Assembly: GCF_009861505.1 (NCBI RefSeq)
Contig: NZ_WTFT01000003.1
Coordinates: forward strand, 235,088 to 299,087
Length of the DNA stretch: 64,000 nucleotides
DNA from: Pseudomonas izuensis
GTDB taxonomy: Bacteria > Pseudomonadota > Gammaproteobacteria > Pseudomonadales > Pseudomonadaceae
Direction: 5' to 3'
Shown here: positions 11,412-20,676 of the stretch, in pieces
Numbering within the stretch: the stretch's first letter is position 1
Layout of the letters: every line of letters starts with the position of its first letter
The notes under the pieces: generated by a model
What the model saw: only the letters and a program-made list of their open reading frames with translations
The model's database searches: none
Told to the model about the DNA's origin: nothing
Program-made: the position numbers and the translations under genes

Positions 11412-14400
11412 TCAGGCCTCCACCATCGCCATCGCCTCCTCGACATCCACTGCCACCAGACGTGAGCACCCCGGCTCGTGCATCGTCACCCCCATCAGTT
11501 GCTCGGCCATTTCCATGGCGATCTTGTTGTGGGTGATATAGATGAACTGCACCGTCTGCGACATCTCTTTGACCAGTCGTGCATAGCGTCCCACGTTAGC
11601 GTCGTCCAATGGCGCGTCAACCTCATCGAGCATGCAGAACGGCGCCGGGTTCAACTTGAAGATCGCAAAAACCAAGGCCAATGCCGTCAGGGCTTTTTCG
11701 CCGCCGGAGAGCAAATGGATGGTGCTGTTCTTCTTTCCGGGCGGCTGCGCCATGATCGTCACCCCTGTATCGAGTAGATCTTCGCCCGTCAGTTCCAAAT
11801 ACGCGCGACCTCCACCGAAAACTTTTGGGAAAAGGGCCTGTAAACCGCCATTGATCTGATCAAAGGTATCCTTGAAGCGGTTGCGGGTTTCCTTGTCGAT
11901 CTTGCGAATCACGTTTTCCAGCGTCTCGAGCGCTTCCACCAGATCGGCGTCCTGCGCATCCAGATAACGTTTACGCTCGGATTGTTGCTGGTATTCGTCG
12001 ATGGCTGCGAGGTTGATCGCACCCAGGCGTTGTATACGCGCGGCGATGCGCTCAAGTTCTTCCTCGGCGGCTTTTTCGCTGGCCTCGGCGGTCAGTGTGG
12101 CGAGCACGCCATGCAGGTCGTAACCGTCTTCGATCAACTGGTCCTGCAAGGCCTTGCGCCGTACGGTCAGTGCCTGCCATTCCATGCGCTGCTGTTCGAG
12201 CTGGCTGCGGATCAACTGCGATTGCTGCTCGGCCTGGCTGCGGCGTTTCTCGGCGTCGCGCAATTCGCGGTCGGCATCTTCCAGGGCGATTTGCGCGGTC
12301 TTGAGTTCTTCGTCGACGGTCATGCGCTTGTCGAGCAACTCTTCGAGTTTCAGCCGCAGCTCTTCCAGCGGCGCTTCACCCTCCTCCAGATTGAGGCTCA
12401 ATTGCTCACGCTTTTCGGTGAGACGTTCGGACTGCATTTCCAGACGCTCCAGCGCCTGGCGCGTCGAATCGTGCTGCGCCTTGAGCGAACCCAGGCGCAC
12501 CGCCAGTTGATGGGCATGATCCTTGTGCTGCCGCGCTTCCTGGCGCACCCGGTCAAGCCGCTCACGCAAGCTGTCGCGTTGGGCCAGCAGCAATTCGCGC
12601 TGCTCGGTGTCGAGCGCCATGCTGTCGAGGGCTTCCTGCAGTTGCAGGCGCGCTTCGCCGATGCTTTCGTGCTCCAGCGCGCGCTGTTCGGCCAACTCGG
12701 CGATCTCTTCGTCGAGGCGGGTGCGACGCAAGGTCAACTGCTCAGCCTTGGCTTTGCCGGCCGACAACTGGGCTTTCAATTCGCCTTGCTGACGGGCTTC
12801 GTCTTGCAACAAGCGACGCAAATGTTCGCGGCCATTTTCCTGTTGACGCTGTTGCGCCCGCAGATTTTGTAGTTGGCTTTCCAGGGTTTCGACGGTGGCT
12901 TCAAGCGCTTCGCGATCAAGGCCCAGTTGCTGGATTTCCTGACCGCGGGCCAGCATGCCACTTTCCGCTTCGCTGGCTCGGCGCACCCGTAGAAAATGTC
13001 GACCGACCCAGTAACCGTCGCGGCTGATCAGACTCTGCCCGGCGGCCAGCTGACTGCGCAAGCTCAGAGCCTGCTCAAGGCTTTCGACCGGTTTGACCTG
13101 GCCCAGCCACGGCGACAGATCGACGTGCGCCTCGACCTTGTCGAGCAAGCTGCCCGGCACACGCACGCCATCACTGGCCGGGCTGAGCAAGCGCAGGTCG
13201 CCCTGGGCAAACCCGGACAGATCGAAATCGCTGAAATCGTCCACCAGCACGGCTTGCAGATCCGCACCCAGCACGGTTTCCACCGCCAGTTCCCAACCGG
13301 CTTCAACTTTCAGGCCCTCGGCCAGGCGCGGGCGATCGGCCAGATGCTGTTCGCGCAGCCATTCGGCAGTACCGGTGCCCGGATCGAGCGCGGCTTGCTG
13401 CAAGGCTTCCAGCGAGGCCAAGCGGCCATTGAGCCGTTGCAGTTCGCCCTGGGCCTGCTGCTGCGCGGATAGTGCCTGCTGCAATTGCTGGCGCAGTTGC
13501 TCAAGCTTTTCGACCTGAGCTTCTTCACTGGTCTGCAAATCCTCCAGGGTCGCCTCGGACTCAGCGAGTTGCTCACTGAGTTCCATGATCGCCAGGTCTT
13601 CCGGGTCCGCCGACAGCAAGGCGCGCTCTTCGCTCAAGCGCTTCTGGCGATCGGCCAGGCGCTCCAGGCTGGTTTCCAGCTGCTGGATTCGCGACTGTTG
13701 AACTTCGGACTGGCGTCGCGGCTCGGCGGCGGTCAGGTTGAACGTGTCCCACTGCTCCTGCCAGCCATGCATGGTGGTTTCGGATTCTTCCAGCGCGGCG
13801 GCGGCCTCTTCGGCGGCGGCGCTGGTGACTTCCTGCTCGGGGGTGAGCATGTCCAGCTCTTCGCCGAGGGTCAGCATCAAGGTGCGGTCATGGCCCAGGT
13901 GCGACTCGGTTTCCAGGCGTGCGCGCTCGGCTTCCTTCAAGTCATCCTGCAGCTGACGCAGGCGTTGCTGACCATGCTGGATACTTTGCTCGACCCGGGC
14001 GATGTCGCCACCGACCGAATAGAAGCGACCCTGCACCAGATTGAAGCGCTCGGAGAGGTCGTGGTGCCCGTCACGCAAGCGTTCGATGCTGGCGTCGGCG
14101 TTGCGCTGCTCGGCCACCAGCGCCTCGAAACTGACTTCCTGGGTGCCGATGATCGACTCACGCTGGCCGACCTGATCGTTCAGATCCTGCCAACGCAGGG
14201 CCGACAGTTGTGCCTTGAGCTGACGTTCTTCGGCCTTGAGCTCCTGATACTTCTTGGCAGCCTCGGCCTGGCGGTGCAAGCGCTCGAGCTGACGTTCGAG
14301 CTCTTCGCGCAGGTCGGTCAGGCGCGCGAGGTTTTCGTGAGTGCGGCGGATGCGGTTTTCGGTTTCGCGTCGGCGCTCCTTGTATTTGGAGATGCCCGCC

Positions 14401-14900
14401 GCTTCTTCGATGAAGTTGCGCAGGTCTTCAGGCTTGGACTCGATCAGCTTGGAGATCATTCCCTGTTCAATGATCGAGTAGCTGCGCGGGCCCAGGCCAG
14501 TGCCGAGGAAAATGTCGGTGATATCACGGCGACGGCACTTGGTGCCGTTGAGGTAATAGGTGGTCTGGCTGTCGCGGGTCACTTTGCGGCGAATGGAAAT
14601 TTCCGCATAGGCCGCGTATTCACCGAGCAATGTGCCGTCGGAGTTATCGAACACCAGTTCGATGCTCGCCTGGCTGACGGGTTTGCGGCTGGTCGAGCCA
14701 TTGAAGATGACGTCGGTCATCGACTCGCCGCGCAAGTTCTTGGCCGAGCTCTCGCCCATCACCCAACGCACGGCGTCGATGATGTTCGACTTGCCGCAAC
14801 CATTGGGCCCCACCACCGCCGCCATGTTACTGGGGAAGTTCACCGTGGTCGGATCAACGAAGGATTTGAACCCTGCCAGCTTGATGCACTTGAGCCGCAC
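11412..14900 (-). CDS. smc: chromosome partition protein SMC
   Basis: A 1162-residue ATPase that compacts and segregates the chromosome. Walker A GPNGCGKS is at residues 31-38. Two long coiled coils flank a hinge near the middle, and the C-terminus carries the ABC signature LLSGGEKALTALAL and the Walker B region MLDEVDAPLDD. The GTG at 14900 is chosen as start because the protein then begins (M)RLKCIKLAGFKSFVDPTTV, the family's usual N-terminus. That GTG lies 2 bases after the stop of the upstream GntR gene, so translation is probably coupled. No separate scpA or scpB genes are seen here. Confidence 0.96.
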   Translation of the reverse strand: MRLKCIKLAGFKSFVDPTTVNFPSNMAAVVGPNGCGKSNIIDAVRWVMGESSAKNLRGESMTDVIFNGSTSRKPVSQASIELVFDNSDGTLLGEYAAYAEISIRRKVTRDSQTTYYLNGTKCRRRDITDIFLGTGLGPRSYSIIEQGMISKLIESKPEDLRNFIEEAAGISKYKERRRETENRIRRTHENLARLTDLREELERQLERLHRQAEAAKKYQELKAEERQLKAQLSALRWQDLNDQVGQRESIIGTQEVSFEALVAEQRNADASIERLRDGHHDLSERFNLVQGRFYSVGGDIARVEQSIQHGQQRLRQLQDDLKEAERARLETESHLGHDRTLMLTLGEELDMLTPEQEVTSAAAEEAAAALEESETTMHGWQEQWDTFNLTAAEPRRQSEVQQSRIQQLETSLERLADRQKRLSEERALLSADPEDLAIMELSEQLAESEATLEDLQTSEEAQVEKLEQLRQQLQQALSAQQQAQGELQRLNGRLASLEALQQAALDPGTGTAEWLREQHLADRPRLAEGLKVEAGWELAVETVLGADLQAVLVDDFSDFDLSGFAQGDLRLLSPASDGVRVPGSLLDKVEAHVDLSPWLGQVKPVESLEQALSLRSQLAAGQSLISRDGYWVGRHFLRVRRASEAESGMLARGQEIQQLGLDREALEATVETLESQLQNLRAQQRQQENGREHLRRLLQDEARQQGELKAQLSAGKAKAEQLTLRRTRLDEEIAELAEQRALEHESIGEARLQLQEALDSMALDTEQRELLLAQRDSLRERLDRVRQEARQHKDHAHQLAVRLGSLKAQHDSTRQALERLEMQSERLTEKREQLSLNLEEGEAPLEELRLKLEELLDKRMTVDEELKTAQIALEDADRELRDAEKRRSQAEQQSQLIRSQLEQQRMEWQALTVRRKALQDQLIEDGYDLHGVLATLTAEASEKAAEEELERIAARIQRLGAINLAAIDEYQQQSERKRYLDAQDADLVEALETLENVIRKIDKETRNRFKDTFDQINGGLQALFPKVFGGGRAYLELTGEDLLDTGVTIMAQPPGKKNSTIHLLSGGEKALTALALVFAIFKLNPAPFCMLDEVDAPLDDANVGRYARLVKEMSQTVQFIYITHNKIAMEMAEQLMGVTMHEPGCSRLVAVDVEEAMAMVEA

Positions 14901-14902
14901 GC

Positions 14903-15562
14903 TTAGGCGTCCGTCAGGGCGGAAATCACCAGATCGCAACTGCGCTGGCCATAAGCCGTCAGCACTTGGCGAATCTGTGGAAAGTCACGGGCGATCACGG
15001 CGGCGAGCAGGCGTTCGAACAGCTCCAGGTACTCGCTCATCGAAGCCTTGCGCTGATCCAGGGCAAGGAAGTAGGCCCGGCTCATGGCCGGCTGCAGATT
15101 CTCGACGGTTTCCTGCAGATAAGGATTGTTGGCGAATGGATACGTAGCGCGCATCACATTGAAACTGTCGTCGACGAAGGTATGGATGTCCTGGCGTTCG
15201 TAGCTGGCGGCCAGGCGCTGCTGGATCTGCACGAACGGCGCCAGGTCGGCCTGGACTTGCCAGCCAGTGGCCACGGCGTTGGCCAGCAGGATGTACATCT
15301 CGCCCATCAGCGTGCACAGGCTCTGCACCTTGTGCGCGGTGAGCTCGGTCACATGGGCGCCACGGCGCGGCAGGATCGCGATCAGGTGGCGACGCTCGAG
15401 AATCAGCAAGGCCTCGCGGACCGAGCCACGGCTGACGTCGAGGGCCTGCGTGACCTTCTGCTCCTGGATGCGCTCCCCGGGCTTCATTTCACCGCGAATG
15501 ATGCGTTCGGCGAGGTGGTGAGCGATTTGCTCGGCGAGGCTGTCCGGCGCCTTGAACGTCAT
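14903..15562 (-). CDS. GntR family regulator, FCD type, probable regulator of xdh genes
   Basis: A 219-residue protein with an N-terminal winged helix (about 8-70: LAEQIAHHLAERIIRGEMKPGERI, VSRGSVREALLILE) and an all-helical C-terminal FCD-like ligand domain. It is divergent from xdhA, and the shared 265-base gap holds two tandem palindromes over the xdhA promoter. The simplest reading is that it represses purine catabolism, though this is inference. It is also directly upstream of smc, 2 bases apart, which links a metabolic regulator to a chromosome gene in one transcript. Confidence 0.85.
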   Translation of the reverse strand: MTFKAPDSLAEQIAHHLAERIIRGEMKPGERIQEQKVTQALDVSRGSVREALLILERRHLIAILPRRGAHVTELTAHKVQSLCTLMGEMYILLANAVATGWQVQADLAPFVQIQQRLAASYERQDIHTFVDDSFNVMRATYPFANNPYLQETVENLQPAMSRAYFLALDQRKASMSEYLELFERLLAAVIARDFPQIRQVLTAYGQRSCDLVISALTDA

Positions 15563-15733
15563 GGTTGTCCTTCAAACTCTTCGATCTGCACAAGCGGCGC
15601 AGTGTAGCGCAATTGATACGTCATGGCGCAGGGCCCAACCGGCGGAATTTGGCACGATTCAAGCAAAAAGCAGCCTATCCCGCGAGGGTCAATACTGTAG
15701 GAACGAGTCGTTGATCGACGAAATGCACTTTCC

Positions 15734-15770
15734 TGACCTTTAAGTCAGAAAATCATTGACCGAAAAGTCA
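15734..15770. promoter_or_regulatory. tandem palindromic operators before xdhA
   Basis: Two copies of TGAC-N6-GTCA lie at 15734-15747 and 15757-15770, 23 bases apart, about two helical turns. The second overlaps the -35 box of the predicted xdhA promoter, which suits a repressor. The adjacent GntR protein is the obvious candidate to bind. Confidence 0.6.
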
Positions 15771-15783
15771 GACCTGCTAAATT
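15756..15783 (+). promoter_or_regulatory. predicted sigma-70 promoter of xdhABC-guaD
   Basis: TTGACC and TAAATT are separated by 16 bases. The predicted transcript starts near 15790, about 38 bases before the GTG chosen for xdhA. This argues against the in-frame ATG at 15756 being used. Confidence 0.6.
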
Positions 15784-15827
15784 CGGTCACATCGGTTAAC
15801 AACAATAATGAGTCTGCGAGGCCTTCC

Positions 15828-17282
15828 GTGATCCAGTTTTTACTAAACCAGGAACTCCGTAGCGAGCATGCCCTGGACCCGAACCTGACCGTGCTCAATT
15901 ATCTGCGCGACCATGTAGGCAAGCCCGGCACCAAAGAAGGCTGCGCCAGCGGTGACTGTGGCGCGTGCACCGTGGTGGTTGGCGAGTTGCAGGTGGATGA
16001 CGCGGGCCGCGAACACATTCGCTATCGCAGCCTCAATTCCTGCCTGACCTTTGTTTCGTCTCTGCACGGCAAACAACTGATCAGCGTTGAAGACCTCAAG
16101 CACAAAGGCGAACTGCATAGCGTGCAGAAAGCCATGGTCGAGTGCCATGGCTCACAATGCGGCTTCTGCACCCCCGGCTTCGTCATGTCGCTGTTCGCCC
16201 TGCAAAAGAACAGTGAGGCGCCCGATCATCACAAGGCCCACGAAGCCCTGGCCGGTAACCTCTGCCGCTGCACCGGCTATCGGCCGATCCTGGAAGCGGC
16301 CGAGCAGTCCTGCTGCGGCAAGCAACCAGACCAGTTCGATGCCCGTGAAACCGAAACCATCGCTCGCCTCAAGGCCATCGCGCCCACCGACATCGGCGAA
16401 CTCAACAGTGGCGACAAACGCTGCCTGGTACCGCTGACTGTCGCCGATCTGGCCGACCTCTACGACGCTTATCCACAAGCCCGCCTGCTGGCCGGCGGCA
16501 CGGACCTGGCGCTGGAAGTGACGCAGTTCCACCGAACCCTGCCGGTGATGATCTATGTCGGCAATGTCGCCGAGATGAAGCGCATCGAACGCTTCGACGA
16601 CCGCCTGGAAATCGGTGCTGCCACCGCCCTCTCCGACTGCTACGACGCCTTGAAAGCCGAATACCCGGACTTCGGCGAACTGCTGCAGCGTTTCGCGTCC
16701 CTGCAGATTCGCAACCAGGGCACCCTGGGCGGCAACATCGGCAACGCTTCGCCCATCGGTGACTCGCCTCCTCTATTGATCGCATTGGGCGCGCAGATCG
16801 TCCTGTGCAAGGGCGAAACCCGCCGCACCATGGCGCTGGAGGATTACTTCATCGACTACCGCGTCACTGCGCGTCAGGAGAGCGAGTTCATCGAGAAGAT
16901 CATCGTGCCCCGCGCCAGCGCCGAACAACTGTTCCGCGCCTACAAGGTGTCCAAGCGCCTGGACGATGACATCTCGGCCGTTTGCGCCGCGTTCAATATT
17001 CGCCTTGAAAACGGCGTAATTGCCGACGCCCGCGTGGCTTTCGGTGGCATGGCGGCGATCCCGAAACGCGCCAATGCCTGCGAAACCGTGCTGCGCAATG
17101 CACCCTTCAACAGCGCCACCCTCGAACGCGCCTGTGCTGCACTGGCTGAGGATTTCACTCCGCTGTCGGACTTCCGCGCCAGCAAGGAATATCGCCTGCT
17201 CAGCGCGCAGAACCTGCTGCGCAAATACTTCATCGAACTGCAAACACCGCACATCGAGACTCGGGTGACCGCTTATGTCTAA
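15828..17282 (+). CDS. xdhA: xanthine dehydrogenase, iron-sulfur/FAD subunit
   Basis: Small subunit of the enzyme that oxidises hypoxanthine and xanthine to urate, 484 residues. Cys39, Cys44 and Cys47 (GCASGDCGAC) begin the plant-type [2Fe-2S] cluster. The second cluster domain has CHGSQCGFCTPGF and later NLCRCTGYRP. The FAD domain follows (LLAGGTDLALEV; NQGTLGGNIGNASPIGD). GTG at 15828 is taken as start because GAGG precedes it by 6 bases and the product then begins MIQFLLNQELRS, as in homologues. It overlaps xdhB by 8 bases. Confidence 0.95.
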   Translation: MIQFLLNQELRSEHALDPNLTVLNYLRDHVGKPGTKEGCASGDCGACTVVVGELQVDDAGREHIRYRSLNSCLTFVSSLHGKQLISVEDLKHKGELHSVQKAMVECHGSQCGFCTPGFVMSLFALQKNSEAPDHHKAHEALAGNLCRCTGYRPILEAAEQSCCGKQPDQFDARETETIARLKAIAPTDIGELNSGDKRCLVPLTVADLADLYDAYPQARLLAGGTDLALEVTQFHRTLPVMIYVGNVAEMKRIERFDDRLEIGAATALSDCYDALKAEYPDFGELLQRFASLQIRNQGTLGGNIGNASPIGDSPPLLIALGAQIVLCKGETRRTMALEDYFIDYRVTARQESEFIEKIIVPRASAEQLFRAYKVSKRLDDDISAVCAAFNIRLENGVIADARVAFGGMAAIPKRANACETVLRNAPFNSATLERACAALAEDFTPLSDFRASKEYRLLSAQNLLRKYFIELQTPHIETRVTAYV

Positions 17283-19674
17283 CCATCACGCCGTAGAGAA
17301 GACCCAGGCCGAACTGGCTGAACTGTTCGCCAAGGACCTGACCACCGGTGTCGGCCGCAGCGTCAAGCACGACAGCGCCGCCAAGCATGTGTCCGGTGAA
17401 GCGCAGTACATCGACGACCGCCTGGAATTCCCCAATCAGCTGCACGTCTACGCACGGCTGTCGGACCGCGCCCACGCCAAAGTCATCAGCATCGACACTT
17501 CGCCGTGCTACGCCTTCGAAGGTGTACGCATCGCCATTACCCACGAGGATGTTCCTGGCCTGAAAGACATTGGCCCGTTGATGCCCGGTGACCCGTTGCT
17601 GGCCATCGACACGGTGCAGTTCGTCGGCCAGGTAGTCATGGCCGTTGCCGCCCATGACCTGGAGACCGCGCGCAAGGCCGCCATGGCCGCGGTGATCGAA
17701 TACGAAGACCTCGAACCGGTGCTGGACGTGGTCGAGGCCTTTCGCAACAAGCATTTCGTGCTGGACAGCCACACCCATCAACGCGGTGATTCGGCGGGCG
17801 CGTTGGCGACCGCGAAAAATCGTATCCAGGGCACGTTGCACATCGGCGGCCAGGAACACTTCTACCTCGAAACCCAGATCTCTTCGGTCATGCCCACCGA
17901 AGACGGCGGCATGATCGTCTACTGCTCCACGCAGAACCCCACCGAAGTACAGAAACTGGTGGCCGAAGTGCTGGACGTGTCGATGAACAAGATCGTCGTC
18001 GACATGCGTCGCATGGGCGGTGGTTTCGGCGGCAAGGAAACCCAGGCGGCGAGCCCGGCCTGCCTGTGCGCGGTGATCGCGCACCTGACCGGTCAACCGA
18101 CCAAGATGCGTCTGCCACGGGTCGAAGACATGTTGATGACCGGCAAGCGCCACCCCTTCTATGTCGAATACGACGTGGGCTTTGACGACAGCGGGCGCCT
18201 GCACGGCATCCAGCTGGAACTGGCGGGTAACTGCGGCTGCTCGCCGGATTTGTCAAACTCGATTGTCGACCGGGCGATGTTCCACTCGGACAACTCATAC
18301 TATCTGGGCGACGCGACCATCAACGGTCACCGCTGCAAGACCAACACGGCGTCGAACACCGCCTACCGTGGTTTCGGCGGCCCGCAAGGCATGGTCGCCA
18401 TCGAAGAAGTGATGGACGCTATTGCCCGCCATTTGGCCCTTGATCCGCTGGCCGTGCGCAAGGCCAACTACTATGGCAAGACCGAGCGCAACGTCACCCA
18501 CTATTACCAGACCGTCGAGCACAACATGCTCGAGGAAATGACCGCCGAACTGGAAGAAAGCTGCCAGTACGCCGAGCGCCGCGAAGCGATTCGCCGATAC
18601 AACGCCAACAGCCCGATCCTGAAAAAAGGCCTGGCGCTGACCCCGGTGAAATTCGGCATTTCCTTCACTGCCAGCTTCCTCAACCAGGCAGGCGCCTTGG
18701 TGCACGTCTACACCGACGGCAGCATCCACCTGAACCACGGCGGCACCGAAATGGGCCAGGGCCTGAATACCAAGGTCGCGCAGGTCGTGGCCGAAGTGTT
18801 CCAGGTGGAAATGGACCGCGTGCAGATCACCGCGACCAATACCGACAAAGTGCCGAACACCTCGCCGACCGCGGCCTCCAGCGGCGCTGACTTGAACGGT
18901 AAAGCCGCGCAGAACGCTGCTGAAACTATCAAGAAACGCCTGATCGAATTCGCTGCGCGGCAATACAAGGTCAGCGAAGAAGATGTGGAATTCCACAACG
19001 GTCACGTACGGGTTCGCGATCACATCCTGACGTTCGAAGCGCTGATCCAGCAGGCGTATTTCGCCCAGGTGTCGCTGTCGAGCACCGGCTTCTACAAGAC
19101 CCCGAAAATCTACTACGACCGCAGCCAGTCCCGTGGTCGTCCGTTCTACTACTTCGCCTTCGGCGCGGCATGCTGCGAAGTGCTCGTCGATACACTGACC
19201 GGCGAATACAAAATGCTGCGCACCGACATCCTCCACGACGTCGGCGCCTCGCTTAATCCGGCTATCGACATCGGTCAGGTCGAGGGTGGTTTCATCCAGG
19301 GCATGGGCTGGCTGACCATGGAAGAGCTGGTGTGGAACAACAAGGGCAAGCTGATGACCAACGGCCCGGCCAGCTACAAGATCCCGGCCGTGGCGGACAT
19401 GCCGCTGGACCTGCGGGTGAAGCTGGTGGAGAACCGCAAGAACCCCGAAGACACGGTGTTCCACTCCAAGGCCGTGGGCGAGCCGCCGTTCATGCTCGGC
19501 ATCGCCTCGTGGTGCGCGATCAAGGACGCGGTGGCGAGCCTGGGTGATTACAGGCATCAACCGAAAATCGATGCGCCGGCGACACCGGAGCGGGTGTTGT
19601 GGGGCTGTGAGCAGATGCGGCAGTTGAAGGCGGTGAAAACCGTTGAGACCGAAACCGAGTTGGCTTCGCTCTAG
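17275..19674 (+). CDS. xdhB: xanthine dehydrogenase, molybdopterin subunit
   Basis: Large catalytic subunit, 799 residues, binding the molybdenum cofactor. Visible signatures are GGGFGGKE, AYRGFGGPQG, the cofactor-contacting TEMGQGLNTK region and the C-terminal GEPPFMLG that supplies the catalytic glutamate. It pairs with XdhA, whose reading frame overlaps its start. A REP hairpin separates it from xdhC by 136 bases, within what is otherwise one operon. Confidence 0.96.
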   Translation: MSNHHAVEKTQAELAELFAKDLTTGVGRSVKHDSAAKHVSGEAQYIDDRLEFPNQLHVYARLSDRAHAKVISIDTSPCYAFEGVRIAITHEDVPGLKDIGPLMPGDPLLAIDTVQFVGQVVMAVAAHDLETARKAAMAAVIEYEDLEPVLDVVEAFRNKHFVLDSHTHQRGDSAGALATAKNRIQGTLHIGGQEHFYLETQISSVMPTEDGGMIVYCSTQNPTEVQKLVAEVLDVSMNKIVVDMRRMGGGFGGKETQAASPACLCAVIAHLTGQPTKMRLPRVEDMLMTGKRHPFYVEYDVGFDDSGRLHGIQLELAGNCGCSPDLSNSIVDRAMFHSDNSYYLGDATINGHRCKTNTASNTAYRGFGGPQGMVAIEEVMDAIARHLALDPLAVRKANYYGKTERNVTHYYQTVEHNMLEEMTAELEESCQYAERREAIRRYNANSPILKKGLALTPVKFGISFTASFLNQAGALVHVYTDGSIHLNHGGTEMGQGLNTKVAQVVAEVFQVEMDRVQITATNTDKVPNTSPTAASSGADLNGKAAQNAAETIKKRLIEFAARQYKVSEEDVEFHNGHVRVRDHILTFEALIQQAYFAQVSLSSTGFYKTPKIYYDRSQSRGRPFYYFAFGAACCEVLVDTLTGEYKMLRTDILHDVGASLNPAIDIGQVEGGFIQGMGWLTMEELVWNNKGKLMTNGPASYKIPAVADMPLDLRVKLVENRKNPEDTVFHSKAVGEPPFMLGIASWCAIKDAVASLGDYRHQPKIDAPATPERVLWGCEQMRQLKAVKTVETETELASL

Positions 19675-19687
19675 ACCGAGGTGCTGC

Positions 19688-19774
19688 CATCGCTGGCAAG
19701 CCAGCTCCCACAGGTTTATGTACGGATCTATGGACCTGTACAGATCCAATGTGGGAGCTGGCTTGCCAGCGATG
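19688..19774. repeat. REP palindrome pair between xdhB and xdhC
   Basis: ATCGCTGGCAAGCCAGCTCCCACA and its reverse complement face each other around a 30-base centre. It is inside the purine operon and could lower expression of the distal genes. Confidence 0.85.
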
Positions 19775-19810
19775 AGGCCCGAACAGACAACAGAGATGTT
19801 GAGGTGAGAT

Positions 19811-20653
19811 ATGTACAACTGGATCGACGCCCTCGCCGACCTGCAAAACCAGGGAGAGCCCTGCGTGCTGGTGACCATCATCGAAGAGCTCGGCTCGACG
19901 CCACGCAATGCCGGCTCGAAAATGGTTATCAGTGCCCGTCAGACCTTCGACACCATCGGTGGCGGGCATCTGGAATACAAAGCCATGCAGATCGCCCGCG
20001 AGATGCTCGCCAGCGGCAAGCAAGACACCCATCTGGAGCGCTTCAGCCTTGGCGCCAGCCTCGGCCAGTGCTGCGGTGGCGCAACAGTATTGCTGTTCGA
20101 ACCGATGGGTCAGGTCCAGGCGCAAATTGCCGTGTTCGGCGCCGGCCATGTCGGCCGGGCACTGGTGCCACTGCTCGCGAGCCTGCCCTGCCGGGTACGC
20201 TGGATCGATTCGCGGGAAGAAGAGTTCCCCGAACAGATCCCCCACGGCGTGCGCAAGATCGTCAGCGAAGAACCGGTGGATGAAATCGACGACCTGCCCG
20301 CTGGCAGCTACTGCATCGTCATGACCCACAACCATCAGCTCGACCTCGAACTCACCGCCGCGATCCTCAAGCGCAACGACTTCGCCTACTTCGGCCTGAT
20401 CGGTTCGAAGACCAAGCGGGTCAAGTTCGAACATCGCCTGCGCGACCGCGGTTTCGACAATAGCGTCGTGCAACGCATGCGCTGCCCGATGGGGATCGGC
20501 GAAGTCAAAGGCAAGTTGCCTGTGGAAATCGCCATCTCCATCGCCGGCGAGATCATCGCCACCTATAACGCGAATTTCGGCCAGCACACCGCCAGCGCCG
20601 GCTCGATTGCCAAACTGCTGCCCGCTTCACGCCGCAGCCAAGCGTCCAATTGA
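19811..20653 (+). CDS. xdhC: xanthine dehydrogenase accessory protein XdhC
   Basis: Inserts the sulfurated molybdenum cofactor into XdhB. The 280-residue protein has the N-terminal XdhC domain with the conserved GSTPR and IGGGHLE stretches and a CC pair (LGQCCGG). A C-terminal Rossmann-like domain carries GAGHVGRAL. GAGGTG precedes the ATG. The gene is followed by guaD after 23 bases. Confidence 0.95.
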   Translation: MYNWIDALADLQNQGEPCVLVTIIEELGSTPRNAGSKMVISARQTFDTIGGGHLEYKAMQIAREMLASGKQDTHLERFSLGASLGQCCGGATVLLFEPMGQVQAQIAVFGAGHVGRALVPLLASLPCRVRWIDSREEEFPEQIPHGVRKIVSEEPVDEIDDLPAGSYCIVMTHNHQLDLELTAAILKRNDFAYFGLIGSKTKRVKFEHRLRDRGFDNSVVQRMRCPMGIGEVKGKLPVEIAISIAGEIIATYNANFGQHTASAGSIAKLLPASRRSQASN

Positions 20654-20676
20654 TAAGACTGAGAACCGGGAATCCC

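Noticed and set aside
15756..15827. ATG at 15756 as the xdhA start
   Set aside because: It would place the start inside the predicted promoter and operator. The GTG at 15828 has a good binding site and gives the expected N-terminus.
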